Positions 24,403 to 33,043 of a DNA stretch of 54,913 bases are shown here, in pieces. The stretch is from a virus. A program made the position numbers and the translations under genes. How positions within the stretch are numbered: position 1 is the first letter of the stretch; the number at the start of each line of letters is the position of its first letter. The stretch spans positions 1 to 54,913 of IMG/VR virus record IMGVR_UViG_3300025131_000048; one strand, written 5' to 3'. The notes under the pieces are model-generated. The model was not told the DNA's origin and ran no database searches. It was given only the letters and a program-made list of their open reading frames with translations.

Positions 24403-25974
24403 ATGCCTACATGCAAATTTGAGAATCGACGCGTTCTCACTGATAAACTTTTAAACGGAGTAAACAAACTAGCAGACAACGTTGCAACAACGTTGGGCCC
24501 AAAAGGTAGAAATGTAATATTACAAGAAAAGGGTAAGGAACCCTTCGTTACCAAAGATGGGGTGACGGTAGCAACCTTTGTGCATCTAGAAGATGAATTC
24601 GAAAATGCGGCCGCACAAATTCTTAAGCAGGCCGCTTCCCAGACAAATATAGATGCCGGCGACGGCACGAGCACCGCAACGGTTTTAGCGCGAGAAATAT
24701 TTGTGCAAGCACAAAAATATTTATCAGCGGGAATTTCCCCAATCGAACTAAAACGCGGGATCGACAAGACCGTAGAACAGATTGTAGAAAACTTAGATAA
24801 GATTGCTCAGCCGGTTACGAGTCTTGACGACATTGAAAATATTGCCACCATTTCGGCCAACAACGATCCAGTTATAGGAAAGCTCATAGCGACCGCTATT
24901 GATAAAGCCGGCGCCGATGGAGCAATAACCATTGAGGAGGCTCGCTCTTTAGAAACCTCACTAGATATGTTAGAGGGATTCCGGATGCCGTCTGGCTACG
25001 CGGCCGGGGCATTTGTCACCGACGAACGCCGCGGCGCTGTCAAGTATGAAGCACCATTGCTGTTAGTAACTGACGCCAGGATTGATTCAGTGGAGCAGAT
25101 TCTTCCCATTCTGGAAATCGTAGCACGGGATGGGCGCCCATTGGTAATTATTGCCGAAGAGATAGAAGGGCAAGCGTTAGCAGCCCTAATTATGAACACG
25201 GTGCGAGGGACGATGAAGATTGCAGCCGTGAAAGCTCCCTTTTATGGAGAAGCCAGAAAGAGTATTTTAGAAGATCTGGCTGTTTCTACTGGTGCTGCAT
25301 TTATATCAAGAGAATCAGTCACCCCTCTCAGAGAAGCTACATTGGTAGACTTTGGACAATGTAAGTCGATTGACATAACAAATGCTCTTACTACTATCGT
25401 GGGCGGCAAAGGAGATTTTGAAGCAATCGATAAACGGATTGAGTTCCTTAAACAACAGGTTTCTAACACCGAGAGTATAAGTGAATGTGAAGTGATTCAA
25501 CGAAGAATTAGCCGGCTGGCCAGCGGGATCGCCGTCATTCGAGTAGGCGGCGCAACCGAGGTGGAAATGACCGAAAAGAAACATCGTGTAGAGGACGCCC
25601 TGGAGGCTGTTAAGGCCGCCCAAGAGGGGGGAATAGTGCCGGGAGGCGGAGTTGCGCTTGTTCGGGCACTAGAGGGCCTCGTCGTAGACAATTTAGAAGA
25701 TAACGAGGCCCTGGGGGCCGAAATAGTGAAAAAAGCTGCGGGAGCGCCCTTGCGACAGATGACAACCAATGCGGGAGAATCTGCCGATATAGTACAAAAT
25801 AGGGTTGAACGCGCCGACCTTCACGATGGATATGATTTCAGAAGTGGGGAGATGGTAGATATGTATGCAGCTGGAATTATTGATCCCCTCAAGGTGACCA
25901 AGAGCGCGCTCCAAAATGCTGCCTCTGCGGCCGGCACTTTAATCACCACTTCTCATGGAATTATAGAAATTTAA
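24403..25974 (+). CDS. groEL: Chaperonin GroEL (Hsp60)
   Basis: A 523-residue full-length chaperonin. LGPKGRNVIL, KDGVTVA, GDGTSTATVLA (86-94; catalytic Asp) and a late PGGGVALVRAL glycine motif are all present; the C-terminal Gly-Gly-Met tail is missing. It would fold capsid or polymerase proteins, with the phage GroES encoded at 10213. Full GroEL genes are rare in phages. It has its own promoter and stands alone rather than in a groESL operon. Confidence 0.95.
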   Translation: MPTCKFENRRVLTDKLLNGVNKLADNVATTLGPKGRNVILQEKGKEPFVTKDGVTVATFVHLEDEFENAAAQILKQAASQTNIDAGDGTSTATVLAREIFVQAQKYLSAGISPIELKRGIDKTVEQIVENLDKIAQPVTSLDDIENIATISANNDPVIGKLIATAIDKAGADGAITIEEARSLETSLDMLEGFRMPSGYAAGAFVTDERRGAVKYEAPLLLVTDARIDSVEQILPILEIVARDGRPLVIIAEEIEGQALAALIMNTVRGTMKIAAVKAPFYGEARKSILEDLAVSTGAAFISRESVTPLREATLVDFGQCKSIDITNALTTIVGGKGDFEAIDKRIEFLKQQVSNTESISECEVIQRRISRLASGIAVIRVGGATEVEMTEKKHRVEDALEAVKAAQEGGIVPGGGVALVRALEGLVVDNLEDNEALGAEIVKKAAGAPLRQMTTNAGESADIVQNRVERADLHDGYDFRSGEMVDMYAAGIIDPLKVTKSALQNAASAAGTLITTSHGIIEI

Positions 25975-26018
25975 TACTAGTTAAAGAAGAATTCTCAGTA
26001 TCATGGAGTACCCCAGGA

Positions 26019-26303
26019 ATGCCCGAGCCCGAAGTCGCAGGACAAATAGCAATTGCAATAAACGAACTCGCCAACAAAATTCAAATTCTTTTGGAAAAGC
26101 AAGAAGAGTTGGCAGAGAACGTGAGTCAAATCAAGGAAGCGGTTTACAATCCCGACAAGGGTCTGTACGCTCGCTTAAAAGAACTAGATATGCGTCTAAT
26201 CTCTCTCGAAGCTTGGAAAGGAAGCAACACCAAATTTCTTTGGTTAGTTGTCACCATTTTAGTAGGACTTACAGCCACCGGCATATGGCAAGTTGTTTTT
26301 TAG
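26019..26303 (+). CDS. Coiled-coil protein with C-terminal membrane anchor
   Basis: A 94-residue protein. A helical coiled-coil region (about 5-65) leads to one membrane segment (FLWLVVTILVGLTATGIWQVVF) at the C-terminus, a tail-anchored layout like small phage holin or spanin-type proteins, though no lysis gene is adjacent. GGAGTACCCCAGGA precedes the ATG. Function unknown. Confidence 0.6.
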   Translation: MPEPEVAGQIAIAINELANKIQILLEKQEELAENVSQIKEAVYNPDKGLYARLKELDMRLISLEAWKGSNTKFLWLVVTILVGLTATGIWQVVF

Positions 26304-26349
26304 CTTTAAACTTTCTCAAAAAAGATTATAATAGAGAAAAGGGAAATGA

Positions 26350-26688
26350 ATGAGAGTAAAACTCAGTTATACGGCCGACGTCGAAGAAATTTATTCAGAA
26401 GCGACGTTACTGTTGGGGAGCTTGAAAGAAACCATCCAAGGAGTGGTGAATAATTACAACAACGTCCTCCAGGAACTTCAAGGTACCCAACCAAATCTAC
26501 TAAAAATTCAGAAAAACATTTCTGAGACGCGCCAACTTTTAGAAAAAGTAGACAGGCGTTCAGGCGAAGTGGGCGATATATTATCCGGCTATCAGGAATA
26601 CGCACTTAGGGATCGAGAAGACCTCTTCTCGGAAGAGGATTTCTCCGAAACCAAGCCTTTGGGCGACGAAGGAGAAAAAGATGATTAA
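26350..26688 (+). CDS. Helical protein of unknown function
   Basis: A 112-residue, largely helical protein with an acidic C-terminus (about 90-112). A TATAAT-like box lies at 26325-26330, about 20 bases upstream. It overlaps the next gene by 8 bases. No motif recognised. Confidence 0.55.
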   Translation: MRVKLSYTADVEEIYSEATLLLGSLKETIQGVVNNYNNVLQELQGTQPNLLKIQKNISETRQLLEKVDRRSGEVGDILSGYQEYALRDREDLFSEEDFSETKPLGDEGEKDD

Positions 26689-26989
26689 GCTTGTTGAAGT
26701 TAAAAATACCCGAGAGTTTAATGCCATGGAGAGAAAAGCTATAGCCCATTTTCAGCTAGATGAAATTTGGATCAACCCTGATTCTATTTTGCAAATAAAA
26801 CCCGATGAGACAATGAAAAATAATCTCTCTAAGGGATATTTGCCCGGCAATTTGGATGCGCGTCAGGAGTTCTCGCGCATACTTTTTGGTAGCGGCAACA
26901 ATGTGTCGACGGTGACCGTGGTGGGAAAGCCAGAAGCGGTAGTAGAAAAAATTTATAAAGGGCTCGGTAAGGAAATCTTAACAGGATGA
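26681..26989 (+). CDS. Small conserved phage protein, FlbD-like
   Basis: A 102-residue protein: MIKLVEVKNTREF, then IWINPDSILQIKPDE, then VSTVTVVGKPEAVVEKI. This resembles a phage family related to FlbD (V-x-I-N-P-x-x-I pattern), whose function is unknown. Four-base overlap with the cupin gene that follows. Confidence 0.55.
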   Translation: MIKLVEVKNTREFNAMERKAIAHFQLDEIWINPDSILQIKPDETMKNNLSKGYLPGNLDARQEFSRILFGSGNNVSTVTVVGKPEAVVEKIYKGLGKEILTG

Positions 26990-27408
26990 TAGAAGAAACT
27001 GAAATTAAATTGGCAGCGTTGTTGCGAGTAGACGAGGACATTCCTTATATTGAAAAGCCATGGGGTTATGAAAGAATATTTGCCCAGACGGACAAATACG
27101 TAGGTAAGTTTTTATTTATCGCCGGAGGACACAGACTGTCGCGCCAGTATCATGAAGAAAAAGATGAAACAATCACCGTGTTGAGCGGACCCCTTACTCT
27201 GGAAGTCGGCCCCATAGGGGATGATCAAACCATCACAAGTATAACTCTTTTAGTGGGAGAAGCGTTTCATATAGCCCCGGGCCTAATTCATCGCTTTTGC
27301 GCCCCCGAGGGTGTAGACGTAGAGTTGATAGAAGTGAGCACCCCCCAACTGGATGATATAATTCGCCTAGAAGATGATTACAAGCGGATCCCCGACATTA
27401 CCGCTTAG
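26986..27408 (+). CDS. Cupin, mannose-6-phosphate isomerase type II-like
   Basis: A 140-residue single-domain cupin with KPWGYERIF, RLSRQYHEEKDETITVLSG (metal-binding His/Glu cluster) and FHIAPGLIHRF (second His), as in the isomerase domain of GMP/PMI enzymes. The likely reaction is fructose-6-phosphate to mannose-6-phosphate. Together with the phosphomannomutase at 29820 it would give a two-step route to mannose-1-phosphate. Confidence 0.7.
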   Translation: MIEETEIKLAALLRVDEDIPYIEKPWGYERIFAQTDKYVGKFLFIAGGHRLSRQYHEEKDETITVLSGPLTLEVGPIGDDQTITSITLLVGEAFHIAPGLIHRFCAPEGVDVELIEVSTPQLDDIIRLEDDYKRIPDITA

Positions 27409-27606
27409 ACCACTTTTTTAAAATATTTATAGTTAAAATCCGTTAAAGACAGTTAGCCTCATAGTTACTAGTAGGGACCGTGTGTGCAGCTGCATATGCG
27501 AACCCACTTAAGTATGAAAGGGCTCGGAGGTTGATAGCTGTCGTTATATCCCGTTGAAGCTAATGGTGACTAGAAAGTGAGCTAAAATAAAGGGGAGGCG
27601 CGAAAA
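27409..27606 (+). other. Untranslated leader region with AT-rich promoter-like element
   Basis: About 200 bases without a coding frame that I trust. It begins with TATTTATA (27424-27431), similar to the putative late element, and continues with a mixed-sequence leader up to GGGGAGG before the GTG start at 27607. No tRNA and no strong terminator hairpin were found. The long leader suggests a regulated mRNA or a small RNA. Confidence 0.4.
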
Positions 27607-28416
27607 GTGCCCAATTGGACGCGGAACATAGTTTTTATATTCACGATACTCGCGTCATCGTGCACCGTTTCCTCACCCACCTCTACCCAATTAGATAAAG
27701 AATCCGGATTTTCTTCGGGCCCCACGCACATAGTTGATTCTGCGTTGGAGACCATGGAGGTCTCCAATCTAACCCTTGCAGAAAAAAAGAGCCGCTCTAG
27801 CGCCGTGCGTGTCGTACGCCCCTTCTCCGAAGGACACGGATCTGGCACCTACATGAAGATGCACGGACGCCTTGTGGTGGTCACTGCTGCTCATGTGGTG
27901 GAGGGCTACACTGTTATGTTTCTTCGCGAAGCGGACGGTACCCAATCTGCAGCGCGCGTCATATATAAGGATGACGAAGCCGACATAGCGGTTCTTCAGG
28001 CTCCCGAATTAAAAAGCAGGGTCGCCATTCCTTACCGCCCCAAGAAGAATGATAAAAACCTTTTGGGCGCGTACGTGAGCTACACCGGTTTTCCGGGTCG
28101 CCACGAGTTAATCACCATCCGCGGTCACGTCGCCAGCTTAGAGCGCAATATGATAGTGATCAATATGTTCGGGTGGTTTGGAGCATCTGGGTCGGGGGTT
28201 TTTGATCGAGAAGGGAGATTTCTGGGCGTTGTATCAGCAATCGACGTGGGAAACATAGGAGTTCCCATTCCTTTGGATAGCATAGTGTGGGTAGCCCCGG
28301 CATGGGATATCGACGAAGAAACACTTAAAATTCGTGTCGTCACGGCTCCTCCCTTAACGGCGTTTAATTCTTTTCCGGGCGCCCCCGCTCCCCGAAGGGG
28401 AGGACCGAGGGACTGA
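27607..28416 (+). CDS. Trypsin-like serine protease lipoprotein
   Basis: A 269-residue predicted lipoprotein (hydrophobic segment ending LASSC, Cys19) with a chymotrypsin-fold protease: VVVTAAHVVEG (His), DEADIAVLQAP (Asp) and GASGSGVFD (Ser). It would act in the periplasm or at the outer membrane, for example in host-envelope remodelling or in excluding other phages. Start GTG 27607 follows GGGGAGG. The VWA lipoprotein gene begins two bases after its stop codon, so the two probably act together. Confidence 0.8.
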   Translation: MPNWTRNIVFIFTILASSCTVSSPTSTQLDKESGFSSGPTHIVDSALETMEVSNLTLAEKKSRSSAVRVVRPFSEGHGSGTYMKMHGRLVVVTAAHVVEGYTVMFLREADGTQSAARVIYKDDEADIAVLQAPELKSRVAIPYRPKKNDKNLLGAYVSYTGFPGRHELITIRGHVASLERNMIVINMFGWFGASGSGVFDREGRFLGVVSAIDVGNIGVPIPLDSIVWVAPAWDIDEETLKIRVVTAPPLTAFNSFPGAPAPRRGGPRD

Positions 28417-28418
28417 CC

Positions 28419-29420
28419 ATGAGACGCTTCCCTTTCATCCTGGTATTATTAATGCTGATTGGGTGTGACGGTGGCGACTACACAATATACGATCAGAGCC
28501 CTCCCCAAATTATTGAAGTCGAAGTCATCGTTGAGGTCCCGGTCGAAGTACCAGTGGAGGTGCTGGTACCGAGTGAAGGGGGGGATGTTTGGATTGATTC
28601 GTTTGAGCAGCCGTTCACCATGGACGGAATCGATATCATTTGGTTAATAGATCGGTCTGGCTCCATGAATTCTTTTACCAACGATGTCATACTAGGTATC
28701 GAGTCCATGATGAACGCCTTGCCGCCGGGAGGGTGGAGGCTTGGAATAGCAACCACCTCTCGCACAGCTTCCATAAATGTATCAGAGTTTCCTCTGGTCC
28801 CTGGAGATACGGTGCAGGATGCGTGGGATGCTTATAACAATTTATCTATCTACGGACACGAGGCTGGCTTTGATTCTCTTATAGGCTATCTCGACCACAA
28901 CTCTTACAACTCGACGTGGCTGCGTCCCGACGCTGGCCTCCTTGTGGTTTTTGTCAGTGATGAAGAGGAACAAAGCAACCAATACGTTAGCTCTCCACAA
29001 CAGTTCATAAATTGGTACCAAGTCCAAAGAAGTTCTGTTTTCATGGCAAGCATTGTTAATGTTCCGGCCGATGAGTCCGTGTGCCCGAATCCTCCGCACG
29101 CCATAAACGTAGGCGATGGATATATAGAAGCAACAAACTATTTTGGAGGAGTAGTGGTAGATATCTGCTCAGAGGATTGGTCGCCCGGTGTCCAAGCCGC
29201 GACGGCCCAGGTAGAGCCTCATGAAGAATGGGAACTTACCTACACTCCCATGGAAGATACCATTATAGTTTTTGTAAATTTTGTAGAATTTGAAGATTGG
29301 ACTTACAATTCTGCCACAAATAGTGTAGAATTTGATGTGATACCTCCGGAAGGCTCATTAGTCGAGATAGGATATGTTATTGACTACGGCGATGGCGACG
29401 ACGACGATTCCGGAAATTAA
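28419..29420 (+). CDS. VWA-domain lipoprotein
   Basis: A 333-residue predicted lipoprotein (LLMLIGCDGG; Cys16). Next is a periodic Val-Glu-Val-Pro linker, a VWA domain with the MIDAS DRSGSM near residue 81, and a C-terminal beta-rich part ending in an Asp/Gly tail. Asp follows the lipidated Cys, which in enterobacteria retains lipoproteins in the inner membrane. VWA domains bind partner proteins through a metal ion. It pairs with the protease lipoprotein just upstream. Confidence 0.8.
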   Translation: MRRFPFILVLLMLIGCDGGDYTIYDQSPPQIIEVEVIVEVPVEVPVEVLVPSEGGDVWIDSFEQPFTMDGIDIIWLIDRSGSMNSFTNDVILGIESMMNALPPGGWRLGIATTSRTASINVSEFPLVPGDTVQDAWDAYNNLSIYGHEAGFDSLIGYLDHNSYNSTWLRPDAGLLVVFVSDEEEQSNQYVSSPQQFINWYQVQRSSVFMASIVNVPADESVCPNPPHAINVGDGYIEATNYFGGVVVDICSEDWSPGVQAATAQVEPHEEWELTYTPMEDTIIVFVNFVEFEDWTYNSATNSVEFDVIPPEGSLVEIGYVIDYGDGDDDDSGN

Positions 29421-29440
29421 TTTTACGAAAAGAGGAACTC

Positions 29441-29641
29441 ATGAAATCTTTAGATATGTTTGAGATCACACAGAACAATTATATTAAAAACCCCTTCCCC
29501 TTGGCGCTCGATGCACAAAAACGTTTATTAGAATTAATCTATAATCGAAAGTCAGGTATAATTACTAGACAGGAGTTAATAGATGTTCTCTTTAGTCCGG
29601 AAGACGCTAGCAAAGGCACGTTCATTCAAAACTCTCTTTGA
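29441..29641 (+). CDS. Small hypothetical protein
   Basis: A 66-residue protein with GAGGAACTC before the ATG. Its central part is helical (PLALDAQKRLLELIYNR). The last 59 bases overlap the next gene in another frame. No family recognised. Confidence 0.45.
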   Translation: MKSLDMFEITQNNYIKNPFPLALDAQKRLLELIYNRKSGIITRQELIDVLFSPEDASKGTFIQNSL

Positions 29642-29819
29642 GAGAGTAGAAGAACTGGAGCGCCGCCTTGGCACCCTCGAAAACATTTCAGAGGAATACG
29701 ACGCCCTGAAAGGCCTCATGGAGGAGTCTGCGCGACATGAAGAGGAGGTGTACCAAATACTCCAGCAAGAGCTGGACGATGCTCTTTTGCGTAAAATAAA
29801 ACCGTGGGGAGAGGCCTAA
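29583..29819 (+). CDS. Coiled-coil hypothetical protein
   Basis: A 78-residue protein dominated by a Glu/Leu-rich coiled coil (about 18-70). AGGAG lies seven bases before ATG 29583. Its stop codon is followed directly by the phosphomannomutase GTG start. Confidence 0.5.
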   Translation: MFSLVRKTLAKARSFKTLFERVEELERRLGTLENISEEYDALKGLMEESARHEEEVYQILQQELDDALLRKIKPWGEA

Positions 29820-30569
29820 GTGAAAACCGTATATCTCTTCGATGTTGACGGTACCCTCACCCCTTCTCGACAAGAGATAGATGAGGAGTTTGCTAGCGTT
29901 TTTCTAGACTGGGCCGAAAGGGATTCAAAGGAAATCTATCTTGTGAGCGGCAGCGATATCAAAAAAATTAAGCAGCAGCTATTTGGGGCCTTTCTGGATA
30001 GATTGGCCGGCATCTTCTGTTGCACCGCGAATGAGCTTTATAGGAAAGATAAGCTCGTATATGAAAATAAATTTACAGCTCCGGCCCAACTTCTTGAAGA
30101 TTTGGAAATATATTTAAGCGAAGCACAATATCATATTAAAACCGGAAACCACATTGAGCAACGCCCCGGGATGATAAATTTTAGTGTGGTGGGGAGAAAT
30201 GCCACCCTGTCACAACGAGAAGCATATACTAAGTGGGATGAGGATGTTCGCGAGAGAGAAGATGTGGTTGTCTATATAACTGAGAATTATCCCGAGCTTG
30301 ACGCGTCGATTGGGGGAGCCACCAGCGTGGACATATACCCTCTAGGGAGAGACAAATCCCAAGTGGTTCAGTACTTGAAAGATTACTACAAAGAAGAAAT
30401 ATCTATGGTATTCTTAGGAGATAAAAATATTCCCGGCGGCAATGACTATCCATTGGCGATGGCTCTGGAGGAAGATCCCAACTCTCATTGGTTTCAGGTG
30501 ACAAGTTATGAAGAAACAAGGGCCTTTATCGAATACTCAAAACTATTTATTGGAGAGGGGGGCGTTTAA
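29820..30569 (+). CDS. Eukaryote-type phosphomannomutase (HAD family)
   Basis: A 249-residue HAD enzyme: FDVDGTLTPSR (nucleophile Asp and second Asp), LVSGSD, QRPGMINFSVVGR (substrate-binding), GGATSVDIYP.G.DKS and FLGDKNIPGGNDYPLA. This is the PMM1/PMM2 type, converting mannose-6-phosphate to mannose-1-phosphate, unlike the usual bacterial alpha-phosphohexomutase. Start is GTG. Combined with the cupin at 26986 it suggests GDP-mannose supply for a glycan or DNA/protein glycosylation. Confidence 0.82.
   Translation: MKTVYLFDVDGTLTPSRQEIDEEFASVFLDWAERDSKEIYLVSGSDIKKIKQQLFGAFLDRLAGIFCCTANELYRKDKLVYENKFTAPAQLLEDLEIYLSEAQYHIKTGNHIEQRPGMINFSVVGRNATLSQREAYTKWDEDVREREDVVVYITENYPELDASIGGATSVDIYPLGRDKSQVVQYLKDYYKEEISMVFLGDKNIPGGNDYPLAMALEEDPNSHWFQVTSYEETRAFIEYSKLFIGEGGV
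30542..30555 (+). promoter_or_regulatory. Candidate late promoter element, variant
   Basis: ACTATTTATT (30542-30551) followed by GGAGAGG lies inside the end of the phosphomannomutase gene, 17 bases before the ATG of a gene whose protein begins with the capsid-targeting-like peptide. Confidence 0.45.
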
Positions 30570-31111
30570 TGAAAAATCTTTTTACAGAGTGGCGTACTTT
30601 TTTAACTGAGAAAAAAGATGACCCCAACTACGATCAAGAAACGTATAATGCGTTTCTCTTGTTAGCCATTTCTAACGAGCGTGGAGGCAACCGAGATGAA
30701 ATTAAAAATGATATACGTGCCATTGAAGATATATTAACGGTTACTCCCGTTGAGGCCTCCGACGGCGGTATACAAAAGAACTTAGGAGACTATTTTCTTT
30801 CTACAATGAAATTAAGGATACGTCTCCCTAGCGGCATAGAACGGGAAAGGCTAACCCAAGAGATAGTTAATGTGGTTAATAGAATGCGTGGTCTTACTGT
30901 TCGTCGCCATACATCCGAAAAGGGCACTGAATTGCGTGAGGAGTCTGACGAATATCCGGGGACTTTGCCGGCCTACGTTAAGGGCCACACACGCAAAAAG
31001 AAGCGATTGATAGGAAAAGGGGGACAGGCAAATAGTGCTCCCTATACTAAAAAACCCTCCTACAAAAGATCTAAATCTGCTCCTCTCGGTTTCGGCGGAT
31101 CCGAAGAATGA
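30569..31111 (+). CDS. Probable internal virion protein
   Basis: A 180-residue protein starting LFTEWRTFLTE, then KKDD: two x-T-E sites as in the other head-targeted candidates. The body is helical and mixed-charge; the last 40 residues are strongly basic (TRKKKRLIGKGG, KKPSYKRSKSA) and could bind packaged DNA. No catalytic motif. Confidence 0.5.
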   Translation: MKNLFTEWRTFLTEKKDDPNYDQETYNAFLLLAISNERGGNRDEIKNDIRAIEDILTVTPVEASDGGIQKNLGDYFLSTMKLRIRLPSGIERERLTQEIVNVVNRMRGLTVRRHTSEKGTELREESDEYPGTLPAYVKGHTRKKKRLIGKGGQANSAPYTKKPSYKRSKSAPLGFGGSEE

Positions 31112-31851
31112 AAATTAAAATTAGGTCTCAGGCTCCTCTTCTGACTTCTTTTGAGATGCAGTCTACTTTAAATTCGTCCGTCTGGGACGACGGGGTAATG
31201 CGCCCTGCAGTTTCCCAAAGACTTCGACAGATAGCGGAAGAATTTATCGAAAAACTGGATATTCCCGGGCTAGAGATTATGGATATAATTCTTACAGGCT
31301 CGTTGGCCCACTACAATTGGTCCAAATATTCTGATCTAGATGTGCACATAATTGTTGACTTTAAAGCTATCAGCGATGACGAAGGGTTTGTAAAAAAGTA
31401 TTTTGACGCCGTCCGGTCGAACTGGAACCGAAGACATGATATCACCGTAAAGGGATTTGAAGTGGAACTGTATATACAGGACGACGATGAAAAGCATGAG
31501 TCAACAGGAATATATTCGTTGTTGCACAACGAGTGGCTAGCCAAGCCAATGCGCGAAGAACAAGTGATAAACAAAGCCGGCGTTCATAAAAAATCTAGAC
31601 ACCTGGTGAGAGAAATAGATAAAGTGGCAAACTTGTATGATAGTCAGAGATATGAGAAAGCCATAGAGCTGGGCAACCAACTAAAGAAAAAGATTAAGCG
31701 CATGCGGCAAAGCGGCCTTGAGCGCGCTGGTATATCTTCTACCGAGAATCTCGCATTTAAAGTATTGCGTAGAAGCGGTTATATGAAAAAGCTTTTTGAT
31801 ACTGTAAACGACGCTTATGACCGCAATAAATCTTTGGCGGAGCAAGAATAG
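31108..31851 (+). CDS. Pol beta-superfamily nucleotidyltransferase
   Basis: A 247-residue protein. LTGSLAHYNWSKYSDLD has the G-S-x(n)-S-D-x-D pattern of minimal nucleotidyltransferases, followed by a third acid in GFEVELYI. A helical basic C-terminus resembles substrate-binding domains. The acceptor (tRNA, protein or sugar) is unknown. It overlaps the upstream virion gene by four bases and may itself be packaged. Confidence 0.75.
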   Translation: MKIKIRSQAPLLTSFEMQSTLNSSVWDDGVMRPAVSQRLRQIAEEFIEKLDIPGLEIMDIILTGSLAHYNWSKYSDLDVHIIVDFKAISDDEGFVKKYFDAVRSNWNRRHDITVKGFEVELYIQDDDEKHESTGIYSLLHNEWLAKPMREEQVINKAGVHKKSRHLVREIDKVANLYDSQRYEKAIELGNQLKKKIKRMRQSGLERAGISSTENLAFKVLRRSGYMKKLFDTVNDAYDRNKSLAEQE

Positions 31852-31852
31852 G

Positions 31853-32236
31853 TTGGAGCCTTTCGGCGCATCCATTGTTGTATTAAATGAAAAGAACGAA
31901 ATACTTTTACTTAAGAGAGTCGGCACGTGCAACTGGATGCCGGACAAGTGGGGCCTTCCGGGCGGTCTCATCGAAGCTAATGAAACCCATCACGCCGCTG
32001 CTTTGCGAGAAACATTTGAAGAAACAGAACTTAAAGTTGACCCGGCTAGCTTGGTGTTACTTTCTGTAGACAAAAAGGTTGCAATTTATTTTTCAATGGT
32101 GTATACTGGTGTAGTAAAGATTGATGAAGAGCATAGCGATTGGGCGTGGGTTAACCGAGAAAAGGTGACTACTTACGATACCGTTCCGCGAATTGCAGAG
32201 CTATTTGATAGGGCATTAAATTATGGCAAAAACTAA
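31853..32236 (+). CDS. Nudix hydrolase
   Basis: A protein of about 127 residues with a complete Nudix box: GGLIEANE, then ALRETFEETEL (G-x5-E-x7-R-E-U-x-E-E). The WGLPGG context and KVAIYFSMVY strand fit a nucleotide or nucleotide-sugar hydrolase. I use TTG 31853 (GGAG at 31838-31841); an ATG at 31817 inside the previous gene would add 12 residues but lacks a ribosome site. It overlaps the next gene by 14 bases. Confidence 0.8.
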   Translation: MEPFGASIVVLNEKNEILLLKRVGTCNWMPDKWGLPGGLIEANETHHAAALRETFEETELKVDPASLVLLSVDKKVAIYFSMVYTGVVKIDEEHSDWAWVNREKVTTYDTVPRIAELFDRALNYGKN

Positions 32237-32600
32237 ACAAAAAAAGACGGACGCCGCAGAGGCTGAAAATGGTACTCACGAAGAAGTATCCACGGAGCCC
32301 GAAGACCTAAAACCCAAGCGTCCCACAACTAAAGCGCCGGAGGGTATTAGAACATTTACTATCGCTCGGCAACATGATGAAACAGGTGTCTCCGGAGTGG
32401 GAGTGGTAATCGAAGGGGTGGTACTCGCTACCGGGCAAACCATTATTCATTGGCTCACTCCTGCTCCTCGCGGAGCGTTAGCAATTTTTGATTCAATGGC
32501 TGATTTTGCCAAAATTCATATACGTCCCCATCCTGACAATGCGAGCATTCTCACGTGGGACGACGGCGAACAAGATGTATTCGGAAATTTACCTGAATAG
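32223..32600 (+). CDS. Conserved small protein of unknown function
   Basis: A 125-residue protein with a charged, disordered first 40 residues and a compact beta-rich remainder (VSGVGVVIEGVVLATGQTIIHWL). A segment with W.TP.P RGALAIFDSMADF is likely conserved among marine phages. No catalytic motif is seen. Confidence 0.5.
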   Translation: MAKTKQKKTDAAEAENGTHEEVSTEPEDLKPKRPTTKAPEGIRTFTIARQHDETGVSGVGVVIEGVVLATGQTIIHWLTPAPRGALAIFDSMADFAKIHIRPHPDNASILTWDDGEQDVFGNLPE

Positions 32601-32609
32601 GTATCCTTG

Positions 32610-32819
32610 ATGTCTGGAAAGAAAACCGATCGCACCTCCGAGTTGGAATGTGGGAACATAGTACTCCACTCGCCAGGAGGCGACCACATTTGTTTCGGGC
32701 CCGGCACCCTAATCAAAAAGAGGCCTCCCCAAATATGGGAGGTTAAATTTTTTGATGGGAGGGAATTTGAAATGGTACACTGGAGCCTAAAAAAGATTAC
32801 AGACCCCTTGACAAAGTAG
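32610..32819 (+). CDS. GDLV-like small SH3/KOW protein, first in window
   Basis: A 69-residue protein with the same strand order as the family, but starting ECGNIVLHSPGG, then GPGTLIKKRPP, then WEVKFFDGREFEMVHW.LKKI. SH3/KOW barrels of this size bind proteins or RNA. It precedes the main array and is the most divergent copy. A TTGACA promoter lies at its 3' end. Confidence 0.5.
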   Translation: MSGKKTDRTSELECGNIVLHSPGGDHICFGPGTLIKKRPPQIWEVKFFDGREFEMVHWSLKKITDPLTK

Positions 32820-32836
32820 AGTTTTTCAGATAGAAT
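32808..32836 (+). promoter_or_regulatory. Promoter with leaderless start
   Basis: TTGACA (32808-32813), 17 bp, TAGAAT (32831-32836), then only six bases to ATG 32843. Transcription should start at or beside the A of the ATG. Confidence 0.65.
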
Positions 32837-32842
32837 AGAAGA

Positions 32843-33043
32843 ATGAATAATAAACAAGTAGATCGCTATACCAAACGATGGTTCGCTGCCCAACGAGGCG
32901 AGACGATCATAGATCCGGGAGTAGACTCCTACACTGAGAGGTGGTTTAAAACTCCCTCGACAACAGCTTATGCGTGCGATGTGGAATCAGTATTCCCCTA
33001 TATGCAGCAACGACTTAAAGAAATGAGTGATGAAAAAGATTAA
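32843..33043 (+). CDS. Small hypothetical protein
   Basis: A 66-residue protein with a near-repeat: DRYTKRWFAAQRGETIIDPGVDS and SYTERWFKTPS share the YT.RWF pattern. It is leaderless by promoter position. Function unknown. Confidence 0.55.
   Translation: MNNKQVDRYTKRWFAAQRGETIIDPGVDSYTERWFKTPSTTAYACDVESVFPYMQQRLKEMSDEKD

Noticed and set aside
26003-26353. Plus-strand frame of 116 codons overlapping the coiled-coil/membrane gene at 26019
   Set aside because: Its protein is Arg/Ser-rich and lacks a fold, while the 26019 frame has a coiled coil, a membrane segment and a better start.
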